Shown here: positions 12,605-28,884 of the stretch, one piece after another
How positions within the stretch are numbered: the first letter of the stretch is position 1
How the letters are laid out: each line of letters opens with the position of its first letter
Assembly: GCA_029379385.1 (NCBI GenBank)
Contig: CM055605.1
Coordinates: 7,351,001-7,415,000, forward strand
Source: Quillaja saponaria
Lineage: Eukaryota > Streptophyta > Magnoliopsida > Fabales > Quillajaceae
Direction of reading: 5' to 3'
Length of the DNA stretch: 64,000 nt
The notes under the pieces: model-generated
The model's input: only the letters and a program-made list of their open reading frames with translations
Told to the model about the DNA's origin: nothing
Databases searched by the model: none
Made by a program: the position numbers and the translations under genes

Positions 12605-14550
12605 GTTCCTTTACTTGTAGATTGAATCTGTCTATGACCTTGCTAAAGGGTCTAATAGTTTAAGTATCGACGTGGGTTGGCTTTGGAAATCTAATTGTCT
12701 TCTTGGAAGCAAGCATTTCCTTTGTCTTTACCAAAATAGAGCCCTTCCTTGTTGAGAGTTACTTCTTAAGTGAAAAATTATCTTCGATGATAGATCTTCC
12801 TTCTGTCGTAATGAAATTGAAAATGTCCTGCACATTTTTCGAGATTGAGAATGTATTAAAATCAATCTGGCACCATCTTGTGAATCCGACTAAGCTTCAT
12901 AATTTCTTCTCACATTAAATTTGTGTTTTTATATATGAAAATTGCACTTTTAACTTCAAAATCTCCTCTTTGTATGCCTTGCATGCTTATCAAAACAGAC
13001 TTGTCTTTCATGAGGCAATTGAATTAGGAGTTATCATAATCCATTTATGTCATAAAAAATTAGGTGCTTGGCTACTCAAAAAGTATCAGGTTAAGCACTA
13101 TCAATTTATCAATTTTTTTTTTTGGGTATATAACACTATAATTAAATTATTAATATATCATAATCATGTTTATCAATAGTTCAAAACACTTTACTACACT
13201 TTACAGTAAGTATTTTATTTTTTCCTGTTACGTGCTTGAAATAAGTCCGAACCAAACTCATGGAAGCATGTGCTCCAGAACCAACCTCAAATTCTTGCGT
13301 GGTACATGCAAAAAGGTAGCTGGATCAAGTCCTCCTGAAGATCACGTGTGCTCCCCAGCTACCACCCCCGATTAGCAATTTTAGTTGGCAAAAAAAAAAA
13401 AAAAAACTAAACTAGTGGTAGCAAATGTTTATTAGTAAAATAAAGAGGAAATGCAAATGATAATAGTGGTTAATCTTCTCATGGTTGAGACTAAATTAAT
13501 GTCATAAATGGATTTAGATTAACAAAGGGTTACTTAATTTTAATCGAAGAGATTTGTATTTGAATTTAAAATCAATTCATCTTATAAAAATATCAAGAAT
13601 TATATAATAATAGATGAAATCATTTTATAATTTGTTATTGAAGTCAAATTTATTCGTCAATCAAAGACTGAAAATTGACAATGCTTATATAAACCATAGT
13701 TTATGTTTCATTACGTATCCTTAATTTGGCATGTAATGATGAATTTGAAATTGACTAATTATGTACTTTAATATTTTGAATGCAAAAATTTAGTGGTTAA
13801 TGAACAAACCCAAATATTTGTTAAGTGTGATTGCAAAATAACAAAATATAGCCTTTGGTTGAAACGAAGGGAAAACTTGACCTCGATCTATTAAAAATGA
13901 ACCATATCTTGGAGATACGTCATAGAGATTGTTATTCATTTGTTTATTTGAAAGAGGTTATAAGAATGATATAGGGAAAAAAAATATATATATATTAATC
14001 ATACATTTCTCTTTCACATATGTTAATCTAAATTTTTTTCAAGATGTGTTGGTAGAATTTGAAAAAGCGTTCACAGTTTGAGTCTTCTCTATTACAACTT
14101 GTATTTGATGGTAAATTTACCTTATTAAAAATAATCATATCTACTTTCACAAATACTTTAAGTTGTGTCCCAACATAAATATATTAAATTTTTTTTGAAT
14201 ATAGTAAATATAGAGTAATCGTGACTGATGCAATGTTCACTGTTGGAGAGAGTGAAGATAGTCTATATTTTTTCTTATTTATTTCTTGTAGTATAGTTAA
14301 GAATGCTCAAATTCAATATTATAGAAGAAAGTGCATGTATTAATCACTTGAACTAATATTTCATTTATTATTTTAAATATGATAATTCAATAAATTTATT
14401 GTACATGAAGTAAAATCCGACCATTTTTTTGAATAAATTGAAAAATATTTCAAGGTAACACCCTTAAAAATAATAATTGAACGAAGGACTCAGATTCCTA
14501 TTGATTCCTGCCATAATTTGCATATTAAAAATGTGATAACTCTCTTCACC
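12605..14550. other. Gene-free AT-rich interval
   Basis: Only short open frames with no recognised similarity (for example 13166-13375, Cys/Ser/Pro-rich at its end). There is a poly-A run at 13390-13407 and a short AT microsatellite near 13985. No repeat family was recognised. Confidence 0.5.
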
Positions 14551-14599
14551 CAACTGTTTTCAAGGCTAAAACCAAACGCTGATGTTGAAAGCGCCGACC

Positions 14600-15046
14600 G
14601 GTAGGACCGGGCCCAAAAAGAAAGCCCATAATGGTGTGACGTGTCTTTCGATACTCTCTCCAACACATTCACAGTACAGCAAGTCACGACAAACCTACCT
14701 ACGCAAATAACAGAGTAACATACCCAGCGATCACTATCAACATATATGAATTAAAATCAGAACCGTTGATCAAGCAGACAGGAAAATTCAAGGGTTCTGA
14801 TCTAGTTGCAGTTTTTCCTTGAAAATAATTGAAATATACAATGAATAATTAATTTACTACATAATTAAATTAGCTCATGCGGATTGGTCTTGGAAAGAGC
14901 TTTCTACATTTTCAAGCTCCGCTTTGTATTTGCATTTAAAAAAAGCCATTTTCAGTTTGAGCACAAAACAGAGGCTTCGTTTTCTTTCTCTTGTTTACGT
15001 TTGTTCTAGGGTTTTTGCTTGAGCTACTTTGTGGACTACTCCTACA
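14600..15046 (+). promoter_or_regulatory. GAPCp promoter and 5' leader with site II-like elements
   Basis: GGGCCCAAAA (14609-14618) and AAGCCCATAA (14622-14631) are GGCCCA/GCCCA motifs of the plant site II type, bound by TCP factors in housekeeping promoters. They lie ~420 bp upstream of the ATG at 15047. A CT-rich leader (14975-15010) precedes the start. No clear TATA box is seen close to the start. Confidence 0.4.
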
Positions 15047-20026
<4,980 letters not shown>

Positions 20027-21468
20027 ATACAATGATGAACGTCCACTGCTGCTGAGTGATGCTGCAATTTTTAGTGCTTGCCATCTTCTGTTAGATTAAA
20101 GAGTAGTATACTAGAATATTGGTTTTTGGTTTTAATTGACTCTTAACAAAGGTGAGTTCAATCATCACATCCTTCATCTTGGAAATAATGAAGATTATGA
20201 AATGCATGAGATTTGCCTCGTTATACAAATTATGTAATTCATTGTCATATAAATTTAATTTTTCGAGCTTCCTAAGTGCCAGAGATGTTAAGGCTTGATG
20301 GTGATAATTGATTACCTTTTCACTGATTTGGCTCTTGGTTCCTTTCTTATCATCATCATACTCTGTTTTCTTCTTTTGACTAATGCTCATTTTTTAAGAT
20401 ATTGAAGGTTGGATATGGTGGCCTCCTTTTATGTGAGGACTTCTGTGCACCAAATCCATTTGAAAGAAAATTGTTTCTGTGATATGCATAGAATTAGAAA
20501 GGAAAGGAAATAGTGATTATTGTTGATGAAATAGTTTTAATAAAATTAATGAAATTTAATATATAATTGTACTAGGGTTTTTGATATTTTCAGCTTGAAA
20601 TTTAATCTCGATGTCCTTTTTTTTTTTTTGGGTATTACAATTTTTTTTTAAAAAAATTCTCTAAAAATATTTGATTTTTCAACAATTTATTTAGTGGTAA
20701 ACTCTGGATTTTAAAAATATTTATTGTCAAAAGTTACATAGACTTGGTTTGGTAATATTGTATATTTTAAAAAATTATGTTTTTTTGACTTTTTTAAAAT
20801 TGTTTTTAAAAATTCAAAGTAGTAAAATTTGATAAATAATATAAAATTTATTTTATTAAAATTTAGGGTTATATTAATTTTTAAAATTTGTGAGAGTAAA
20901 AGTCAGTTTTTAAAAGTATTCTCACTTTTAAAAATTCAAGTACTCTAATATTTTTTTTTTACAAAATATAAAAAAAAATTGACTTACTTCATAAACATAA
21001 ACTCTTTCTCAAAAAATATTACAAAACCAAGTCATATAAACTCTTTAAGGGGAAAAACTAATAATAAAGAACTCAAAGAGAAGATGTGACAGATAAAACA
21101 AAATAGAACTTAAAAAAAAAAAATTAGAAAAAAGAAAAACTAATTTAAAGAACTTTTTAGTAAAATTAAAAAGTAAAAAAAAAAAGACTGCATTATCATT
21201 TATTTGTATGGACAGGTATTGGCACGAAATGTGTCATCTTGCACTGTGTCAAACATTAATATTAAAACTTACTCTTGATGGTTTACCTAACCATTCAAAT
21301 CTTTTTGAATGAATAATTTCTTAATTGGATGGTCTCACTTAACAGTTTAACATTTGATAATAAAAGAAAATGAAAATATATAAAATAAGATCATATGTTA
21401 ATGTGTAATATTTTGGTTCCTTGGAAAACTGTTAACACTTTATTTTTCAGAACAACTAATTATAGAAG
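20027..21468. other. Intergenic, 3' side of GAPCp
   Basis: GAPCp 3'UTR is probably in the first 100-400 bases. The rest (20500-21200) is extremely AT-rich with poly-A/T tracts and no supported coding sequence. Confidence 0.5.
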
Positions 21469-21694
21469 TCATCCAACCCTTGGTGCAGATAAAACACTGC
21501 CATTTCCATCAAGGACAAGGAACACACGGTTGCAACAGAAATCTGCGCAACAGATAAAACAACGTAATTGATATATAGTATGTAGTTTTTACCAAGAGCA
21601 CAACATTGAGGATCTGTACATCGGCCACTGGCGCAAGGTGGGCAACGAGGCCACTGGCGCAAGGTGGGCAACGAGGCCACGTAGGAGCAGACAT
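21469..21694 (-). pseudogene. Potato-inhibitor-I-like protease inhibitor, internally deleted
   Basis: Read on the minus strand from ATG at 21694: a Cys/Pro-rich first exon (MSAPTWPRCPPCASG... RCTDPQCCALG) like that of the paralog at 24303, followed by a donor-like GTAAAA. The C-terminal end of the second exon is present (DFCCNRVFLVLDGNG, then SAPRVG and TGA at 21471-21469). The body of the inhibitor, which holds the WPELVG motif and the reactive-site loop, is missing: intron-like sequence joins directly to the GDFCC region. A 26-bp tandem duplication also breaks the first exon. The protein cannot be an active inhibitor. Assignment rests on the paralog and on the family's C-terminal D..RV.....G pattern. 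Confidence 0.7.
21623..21674. repeat. 26-bp tandem duplication inside the inhibitor pseudogene
   Basis: The 26-bp unit beginning GGCCACTGGCGC occurs at 21623-21648 and 21649-21674, identical as read. Because 26 is not a multiple of 3 it shifts the frame of exon 1. Confidence 0.9.
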
Positions 21695-21699
21695 CTTTC

Positions 21700-23740
21700 T
21701 TTGTTTAAGAATTGAAGTTGAGTAGTTTTCACGTTCAACTGCAAGAAACATTGAAGCCATCTTAACCCTTATACAGGATTATGTGTGTTCTGTTCTGTCC
21801 TGTTCTTGGTCATGATCATATCAAACAAATTGATACAAAATCACCTCTTACGTGATATTTATTTAATTCACATAGTTATTGAGAATATCAAAGTGAGATC
21901 AATCATATTATTAAAATATTAAACTGATATTAATCATTTATTTATCATCAGATTTTTGTTTGTATGTATATAATGATATTTTACAACGTGAGAGGTCTCT
22001 GATCAAATATTTGTAATTAATAATTTTATTCATGCCTTCTCTCATTTAATTAATAATTTCATAAATTTGTTAATTTGTAAAATGTATTTGAATGTGATAA
22101 TAAACTGCGAGTGTTATAGAAAAAAATAAATAAATTGTTATCATAGATTTTTAGTCGTAATTCTTGCACAAAAAATCAGCTACAATAATTAACAAATTAA
22201 ACATGAAATCAAACAAAATATCAGTCATTAAATTACCAACAATTATCCATCTTAATTTATTTTTCTTATAATTATGTTAGAGCAAATGTTGAAAAACATA
22301 CCATTCACTTTCAACAATTTATTGTATGATTTTTTTCATTCCAATTCAATCAGTCTAATAAAATTAAACACCTTCACAAATTCATTTCCAAAAAAAAAAA
22401 ACAAAAAAAAAACTCATCGGCGGGAACACATCTGAATTGAAAGAAATTTCTAGATTTTGTCATCGTGACAAAGCCAACAATTATCTCCACAACCTAGGAC
22501 CACTACGCAATAGAATATAAGGTGATGTCAAAATTTTTAGATATGTATTTTTCAGGTTTAACTAAACATTGTTCAAAAATATGACTTTACTAATGATTAA
22601 TATTGTTTTTATTTTTAAAATAAGTATAGCTGCAATTATTTTGTTTGGATTGATGACGAAATTATAGAAGGCATGTAATACTGCAAGTCTGCAACAAAAG
22701 AATAAAACTCCAGGTGGTCCATTATTATCCATTTCTGCAACAAAATAATCAAAACAAAACCCATTAACACAAAAGGCAGTGAACATACCCACCAGATTTG
22801 GACTGGCCCCCAGAAACAATCTTTTAAATAACTTACATTATCAAAATCAAACAAAATAACAGTAAGTGGTCCTATTAAAGATTATTTTAAACACTAATAT
22901 AACCCATGCAATTAAGTAAATGAAGTTTTAAAAGATTTTCATTATCAAACAAAAGCGTAAGAGAATGGAAAGTGAAATTGAAAACGAATCACATTGGAAT
23001 GAAATTGCACTTGGTAAATGAAATTGAAAACCAGAGTTTCTCTATCTTTGCAGCAGGAGTCAAATTCGACGAAAATATTTTTTGGATTCGGGTTTTCAAT
23101 TTTTGAGGAGAAAAGTTATTTGGGGATTTTCGAAGTTAGAGGATTAATTAAGATACGTTATTGGAAAATGGTGCTATTTTGAAAGTTAAGGAATAATGCT
23201 GGGTTCTCTAATATAAATAACACGGGTTTGTTTTGAGTGTTTTCAAAGTGTTGAGAATATTCTCTCTTTCTCCGTAAATAATAATATAATTGTAGCGATT
23301 GCAAATGAACAAGTAATATCAGAGCTTCCAAGCTCTAACATAGAAGTTGTTAATCAAGCAGGTATAACATGTAAGAAAGCTTTTATTCACGTAAGACATC
23401 ATTTAAATAGGTCACTTACAGTAAAAATAAAATTGACTGATTTAAAAATAAAATAAAAAATAAATTCTCAAGTGAAACTTTTATATTGTAGATATAAAAT
23501 TGACATTTTGACTATACTATAAGGAAACAAATGTAAGAAAACTGAGATTAAATTATATCTATCTTACTTAAAAATTTCGTTTTCCAATTTATGGAAACAT
23601 TTCAATTAATATCTCAAGTGCAAGAAAAACAACATAGCCATAAAAATTTGCATTGCTAACATTACTTTATTCATGCATCTCTGAGAACATATTCATGACT
23701 AGCTAACGTTCTCTTATTAAACATGCTAAAGTGAAATACT
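21700..23740. other. Intergenic AT-rich DNA with a possible LTR remnant
   Basis: No supported gene. TAATATCAGAGCTTCCAAGC at 23316-23335 resembles the TGGTATCAGAGC initiator-Met primer-binding site that follows a 5' LTR. The preceding 23210-23310 (TTGAGAATATTCTCTCTTTC) looks like an LTR 3' end. No partner LTR or coding region is seen, so at most this is an LTR fragment. Confidence 0.3.
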
Positions 23741-23742
23741 CT

Positions 23743-24303
23743 TTATCCAACATATGGTGCAAATAAAACTTTGCTTATTCTTATCAAGAATCAGGTAGAC
23801 ACGATTGCAAGCAGAAATCTCCGAATCCAACTCTGCCTGGTGGTAGCACTGCAATGGTGACTAGTGGATTGTCCCTATGAATTGTAGCCTGAGCTTCTTG
23901 TGCACCCTTTCCAACTAGTTCAGGCCACCTAAATTTGTGTCCTTCAAAAGTAAACAAAAAAAATAAAATTATATATATATATTCAAAACATTAGTATATA
24001 GTAAAAACTCATAAATATTGGTGAACTTCACATGAGATTTATTTATTTTTAATTACGATGGAGAGAAATAATTTCCGTATAACAGATTCTTAAGAGAGTT
24101 AATTTTGAATCTCTTAAATAATAAAAAAATACAAGTGCTGTTAGACTAAGAAACAACTAATAACAAGTAATAATTTTAAAATAAAATAATAATTATTTTT
24201 CTATGACTTGAAAAAGAGAGAAAAGTATACCCCTTGCACAACAGATGGGATCAGTGCAAGCATTACTGACACAAGGTGGGTAATGAGGCCATGGAGTTGA
24301 CAT
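23743..24303 (-). pseudogene. Potato-inhibitor-I-like protease inhibitor with two 1-bp indels
   Basis: Two exons on the minus strand. Exon 1, 24303-24231, encodes a short Cys-rich start (MSTPWPHYPPC ... DPICCARG). Exon 2 begins at 23941 (phase 1 join) with HKFRWPELVGKGAQEAQATI, the WPELVG...EA...I signature of potato inhibitor I (MEROPS I13) serine-protease inhibitors. It runs to VAVLPPGRVGFGDFC near the reactive-loop region. One extra T at 23809-23810 then shifts the frame and meets a stop ~14 codons later. The shifted frame resumes the family sequence (NRVYLILDKN). A 1-base loss at about 23764-23770 is needed again to reach the family-like APYVG end (stop 23745-23743). No signal peptide is evident. 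It is either a pseudogene or a gene misread at two bases. Confidence 0.7.
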
Positions 24304-25343
24304 TTTCTTCTTCTTAAGTTTGTGTTTGTGTTGAAAATTGAAATTGCAGACAGGTATGCTCAAACTCTAGGAGGTCACCATCTTATATATATATATATAT
24401 ATACCTAAACATCCGAAGAGGCGTTACATTAATTAAGTAATAAATTAACTTCCTTCTTAAGTAGAATCGTTATCAGATTTAGTGAACTAAATGGTAATAA
24501 ATCTGATTAATTGTTATTTAGATTTATCAGATACATTTTTCTTCATTTGCTAGGAACTTTTTTTTCTTTCAAAATTTCTTTCTTTTTCTAAATGATGGAT
24601 GCTTGGTGTAGATAATAGAAAACAGATTTTCCTATCTAGATTTTAGAGTAATTTACTCAAAAGTTTTATATCAAATTAAAAAGGTTTAATTTTCCCTACA
24701 AAGATATTTATTTTTTGACAATAAAGTTTCCATTATGTTTACTAAGAGTTTTATATATTAATAAAATTACACCAACTCAACCCGTAGTTATTTAAAAAAA
24801 AAGTTAATTGATTTATTCTCCCCTCTCTTGATAAAAAAATATATATGATCAACATTCCAACAATGACAAAATATGCCCGTGTAGATATTTGAAAACGAAG
24901 TTTTGTATAAATTTTGTATTAAAATTTAGAGAATGTTAGAGACTTAGCGCATAGAGTAATTTACATTTTACATAAAAAGTTCATTTGAAATTAAAAAGGT
25001 TTAATTTTCACTAGAACATATAGATAACCTGCAACTCAAGCATTTTTCCTTTTACTAATTGATTACTCTAATTAATAAATATTGCACAAGGATATAAAAA
25101 ATAAAGTAAATTAAAAACGAAAATAAAAAGGAATTTCAATTTCTTTTGACTATGAGATCAAAAGTAATTTCATAGCTTAGATTAAATAAAAATATATAAT
25201 ATTTATTCATGTACTAGCACATTAAATGTTACAATATTAATAAAAATTAAACCAAATATTATATTGCTAGTAACAATATAATAATATTAATCAACTAATC
25301 CATCTTTAGATTCTTAAAGCAGCAGGGTCGTCAAACATAATCC
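24304..25343. other. Intergenic between inhibitor and defensin genes
   Basis: Upstream region of the inhibitor, with an (AT)n microsatellite at about 24384-24404. Otherwise AT-rich with no supported gene. Confidence 0.5.
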
Positions 25344-26272
25344 TCATACCCCACCTGGGACTGAACCATGTGCTGCTTGGGGAACCGAATCTTCTCTACT
25401 TTTAGAATTCTCGGCATAACGTACTCCTCCGCCACCTCCACCAGTGCCGGAATCACCTCCTCCACCATAGCCGGGATCATAGCCTGGACCACCCGATCCT
25501 CCTCCACCCCCACCTCCATAACTCCCTCCTCCACCTCCACCACTACTTCCACCAGAGCCAGTACCACTCCCACCTCCACCATAGCCGGGAACATAGCCGG
25601 GACCACCCGATTCTCCTCCACCTCCAGCTCCATAACTTCCTCCTCCACCTCCACCACTACTTCCACCAGAGCCAGTACCACTCCCACCTCCACCGTAGCC
25701 GGGACCACCCGATTCTCCTCCACCTCCACCTCCATAACTTCCTCCTCCACCTCCACCTCCACCACTACTTCCACCAGAGCCAGTACCACTCCCACCTCCA
25801 CCATAGCCGGGAACATAGCCGGGACCACCCGATTCTCCTCCACCTCCACCACTACTTCCACCAGAGCCAGTACCACTCCCACCTCCCCCAAAGCCGGGAC
25901 CACCCGATCCTCCTCCTCCTCTTCCGCCACAATTTTCACTGCACATGCATCTACGCAAAAAGGTCGTGCATCTCCCATCCTCGAACCCTTCTGACCTACA
26001 AATACTCGCACAATTGTGACTAGAAAAGCACTTCCCTCTAAAATTCTCACTTGGAGACACGCATTGCCTTGCAGTAGCTTGCACCACCAGTTCCTCTGCA
26101 AAGTCAAAAAATAAAAAATTAAAGTAAATTTAATAATCTTTTGCATTAATCAAATTTGATGCATGCATCATAAAGACAGAACTAGTTAGAGAGATAGGGT
26201 TGAAAACTCACTTGAAATAAAGAGAAAGACAAAGAAAACCAGGAAGCTAACAGTTGATGCTCTTAGTGCCAT
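25344..26272 (-). CDS. Secreted defensin with long glycine-rich C-terminal repeat tail
   Basis: Two exons, 26272-26212 and 26095-25344 (GTGAG donor, CAG acceptor), joined give 270 residues. Residues 1-~28 are a hydrophobic signal peptide (MALRASTVSFLVFFVFLF). The intron interrupts the signal region, as in plant defensin genes. The mature part starts RQCVSPSENFRGKC and has eight cysteines spaced C-x10-C-x5-C-x3-C-x9-C-x6-C-x-C-x3-C with a GFEDGRC gamma-core, the plant defensin pattern. From about residue 75 a ~195-residue tail is almost only Gly with Ser, Tyr, Pro and Thr, built on four GSGTGSGGSSGG blocks separated by ESGGPGY-type linkers. The tail keeps one frame through all repeats and ends in a short non-repetitive segment. 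Predicted role: extracellular antimicrobial or cell-wall-associated protein. The family of the head is clear; the tail's role is unknown. Confidence 0.85.
25540..25885 (-). repeat. Minisatellite encoding the Gly-rich tail
   Basis: The block CCACTACTTCCACCAGAGCC starts at 25540, 25654, 25762 and 25849, with spacings 114, 108 and 87 bp, all multiples of three. The array therefore changes length without breaking the frame. Confidence 0.85.
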
Positions 26273-26329
26273 CCCTAGTTCCAAGTCCTTAGATGATGCT
26301 ATAATTGGTTATGACTCATTACCACATCC

Positions 26330-26338
26330 TTTTATAGT
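26330..26338 (-). promoter_or_regulatory. TATA box of the defensin/Gly-rich gene
   Basis: On the minus strand CACTATAAAAGG lies ~60 bp upstream of the ATG at 26272. The paralog at 29361 has the same CACTATAAAAAGG context, so the two promoters are duplicated. Confidence 0.6.
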
Positions 26339-26575
26339 GAAAAAGAAAGAAAGAATTGTTTGATTCTAAATCCATTGACTTCAGTTAGAAGTTATACTCG
26401 TCATCATTAATTGAAAGATTGACCCATGATCTTAAGAGTTTGTATGTTTAAATAAAAAGCAATTCTAGGATCAGATATGGGTCAACTGTTTGTTTGATCA
26501 CTAGAAATTGCCTTTGACAAATATTTTTTTTTCCTTTTTCTTCATTGGATTGTAAGATATATATATATATATTAT

Positions 26576-26802
26576 GGCTGGTTTGGCACATCGTATAGGA
26601 TTCTATAATATATTAGTTTATATAATTATTCTATTGTTATATTATTATCTTTTCATTCTTCTTTCTACTGTATAGTTTTATATTGTCTAAAATAATATAA
26701 GTATATATTATCATATTGTTGTCAAACTTTGTATATATTAAGAGTCAATTGTATAATCTTATACTATGATGTCATTCTTTTACCGATACTGCTAAATGAG
26801 CC
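26576..26802. mobile_element. MITE-like element with imperfect terminal inverted repeats
   Basis: The left end GGCTGGTTTGGCACATCG is matched in inverse at the right end (minus strand GGCTCATTTAGCAGTATCG). The ~227-bp interior is AT-rich and non-coding. No clear target-site duplication was found, so the superfamily is uncertain (hAT-like by its ends). Confidence 0.4.
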
Positions 26803-28884
26803 TTTAGTGTCCTAACTAAGTTCGAGAGGTCGAAGTCAAAGTTAAACCTTATTGTGGGATTCGAACAAGCTAATTTTGTGTTCAAGTGGCTTCGGGTACA
26901 ACACTTAAAATAAGTCTCATAAGTAATTTGTTGTATATATAGATTGTAATATAAGTTTCTAATTAGGATTTTTTTTTTGTTGGTGAATAGTGATATATGT
27001 CATGAGTTACAACTAGTAGACTCAGTTGTTATAACTTATTTGTGTCAGGAGACACAACTATTGATTGAAACTAGTTGTTTATTTGTGTAAAGACACAAAA
27101 TTGTTAATTGTGTAGCTATTCATAAAATTTTAATGTATACTTCTTAGAATAATGACTATTCATTGTATACATATGGACTTCTATAAGCAGTTGTTAATAA
27201 TATTATAAGAGGTTTTCATGGAAGGAACTTGTCTGCAACCCCTAAATTGTAAAAATATTCATTCAATATTTTTTTTAAGATAGTGTTGTGCACAACAACA
27301 CCTCAAAGCCTATAAATTGTTCATGTTAATCTTATATTCTATTTTTCTAACAATTTTCTTCTAAAATACTAACGATGTTATGTTGGGTGAAGATATTGCA
27401 ACATTATGAAAATTATGAAATGAAAATGGATCAAAAAATATTTTTAAGATAAATTATTGATAACAAAAAATGTTTTTAAGAATAATAGATATAATTTTCT
27501 TCAAAGGACAAAGTATGATCTGCACATTGAATGATTGGTATTACTATAATTTTTTATTTAAAAATAATCAAGGTTTGTTGTGTAAGCGAGCTACAGTATG
27601 GAACAAGATTTTTCTCTCAAAATGTTCAGTACTTTAACATAGTTTATGGGAGGAAAGCAATAATATAAGATTAGAGTATACTTAATTAATAGTGTAATCG
27701 TGAATCTTCCAAGCTTCATAATTATATTTAATATTTTATTTTTTGGAAGCAACTTCATTATATTATATATATATATATAATAGCAGTAGTGGAGCAGGCA
27801 TTTATTTTTGAGGGACCGACTAAAATTTTATATAAAAATATGCAACTATAGTAATTGCAAAACAAAATTTAAAAGAAACTTAATAACTCATAAGACATAA
27901 TAAAAATTATAATCTACAAAAGTTAAAAGACAAAAATAGATATCCTTCAAATACATCTTGGGTCACTTAAATAAAATCTAAATTTGTGAGCGATGCTATT
28001 TCAAATTAACAAATTGATATTGATACTTTTTTTTTCCAAAGTTATTTATTTTAAACTAATAACAAAACCTAAATAAATAGAACATATTTAAAAATTAAAA
28101 GATAGAATATACTTACTTGTTACTGGTTCAATTCTCAAATTTTGCTAATCAAGAAAAAAAATAATTCTTCTATATATTGTTGGACATACTTAATAATTGT
28201 TCTGAAAGTAAATTTTTAAATAAAAAGAAATTAAAATTATATTTATTTTGGGTTTAATAATATAATCTTTAAAAATAAAATTTTACTTATTCTTTTAAGG
28301 CAGAAATATTTTCTCTCCTTTAAACTTGGACAATGACCATTTTCTAATATTAACAGAGTTTTACTCAGACTTCTTTTTGGTTGCTGGTGGACTGGTAATT
28401 GGCTGCATAAATTATAGGATGGGGACAAAATAAACCCTAACTTAATTTTTTATAAGAATCATATTGTCTGTTGGACTTTAAGTTTTAACCAATTAGTTTT
28501 GTAGTCTTATAAAATAGTATTATAGTATAAAAATAAAAATGTTACTTAGGTTTTACTTTTGAAGGGGATCATGATATTAAGTAAGAGAAAATAAAATAAT
28601 AAAAATTAATTTTAAATTATAATATTAATATTTTGAAAAAAATTTGAGGAGGGGGAAGGGAGCCATGGCTCCTCTGGTCCATTAAAGAGTCCTCCCTTGT
28701 GTATATATATATATATATATAATTAACAGATATAATCGAAGAGATGTACAAGCAGAATTACCTATAGAATATCATTTTATTCAGGCACTAGCACATTGAA
28801 AAGTAATATTAACTATAACACAAAGATATGCTAGCAATTTTGATTATCTATTTTTAATTTATAACAAGTTTATAAATTTATATA
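26803..28884. other. Gene-free AT-rich interval
   Basis: Holds (AT)n tracts near 27765 and 28705 and stretches resembling degraded transposon DNA (27780-28680). No coding region could be supported. Confidence 0.5.

Noticed and set aside
13166..13375. Cys/Ser/Pro-rich open frame as a small secreted peptide
   Set aside because: No signal peptide or promoter, and the Cys pattern matches no family known to me.
22562..22854. Overlapping minus-strand open frames of 72-85 codons
   Set aside because: Hydrophobic AT-rich translations with no signature and no splice context.
25540..25885. CRISPR-like array
   Set aside because: Repeats are in-frame Gly codons of a plant gene with no unique spacers of constant length.
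25368..25994. Plus-strand Ser/Thr-rich open frame
   Set aside because: Antisense reading of the Gly-rich repeats (TCC/ACC codons); no start context or family.
25331..26146. Long minus-strand open frame rich in Val/Glu overlapping the defensin gene
   Set aside because: Frame shadow of the GGN repeat array; it lacks the signal peptide exon and a family signature. The other frame carries the Cys-rich head and a proper intron.
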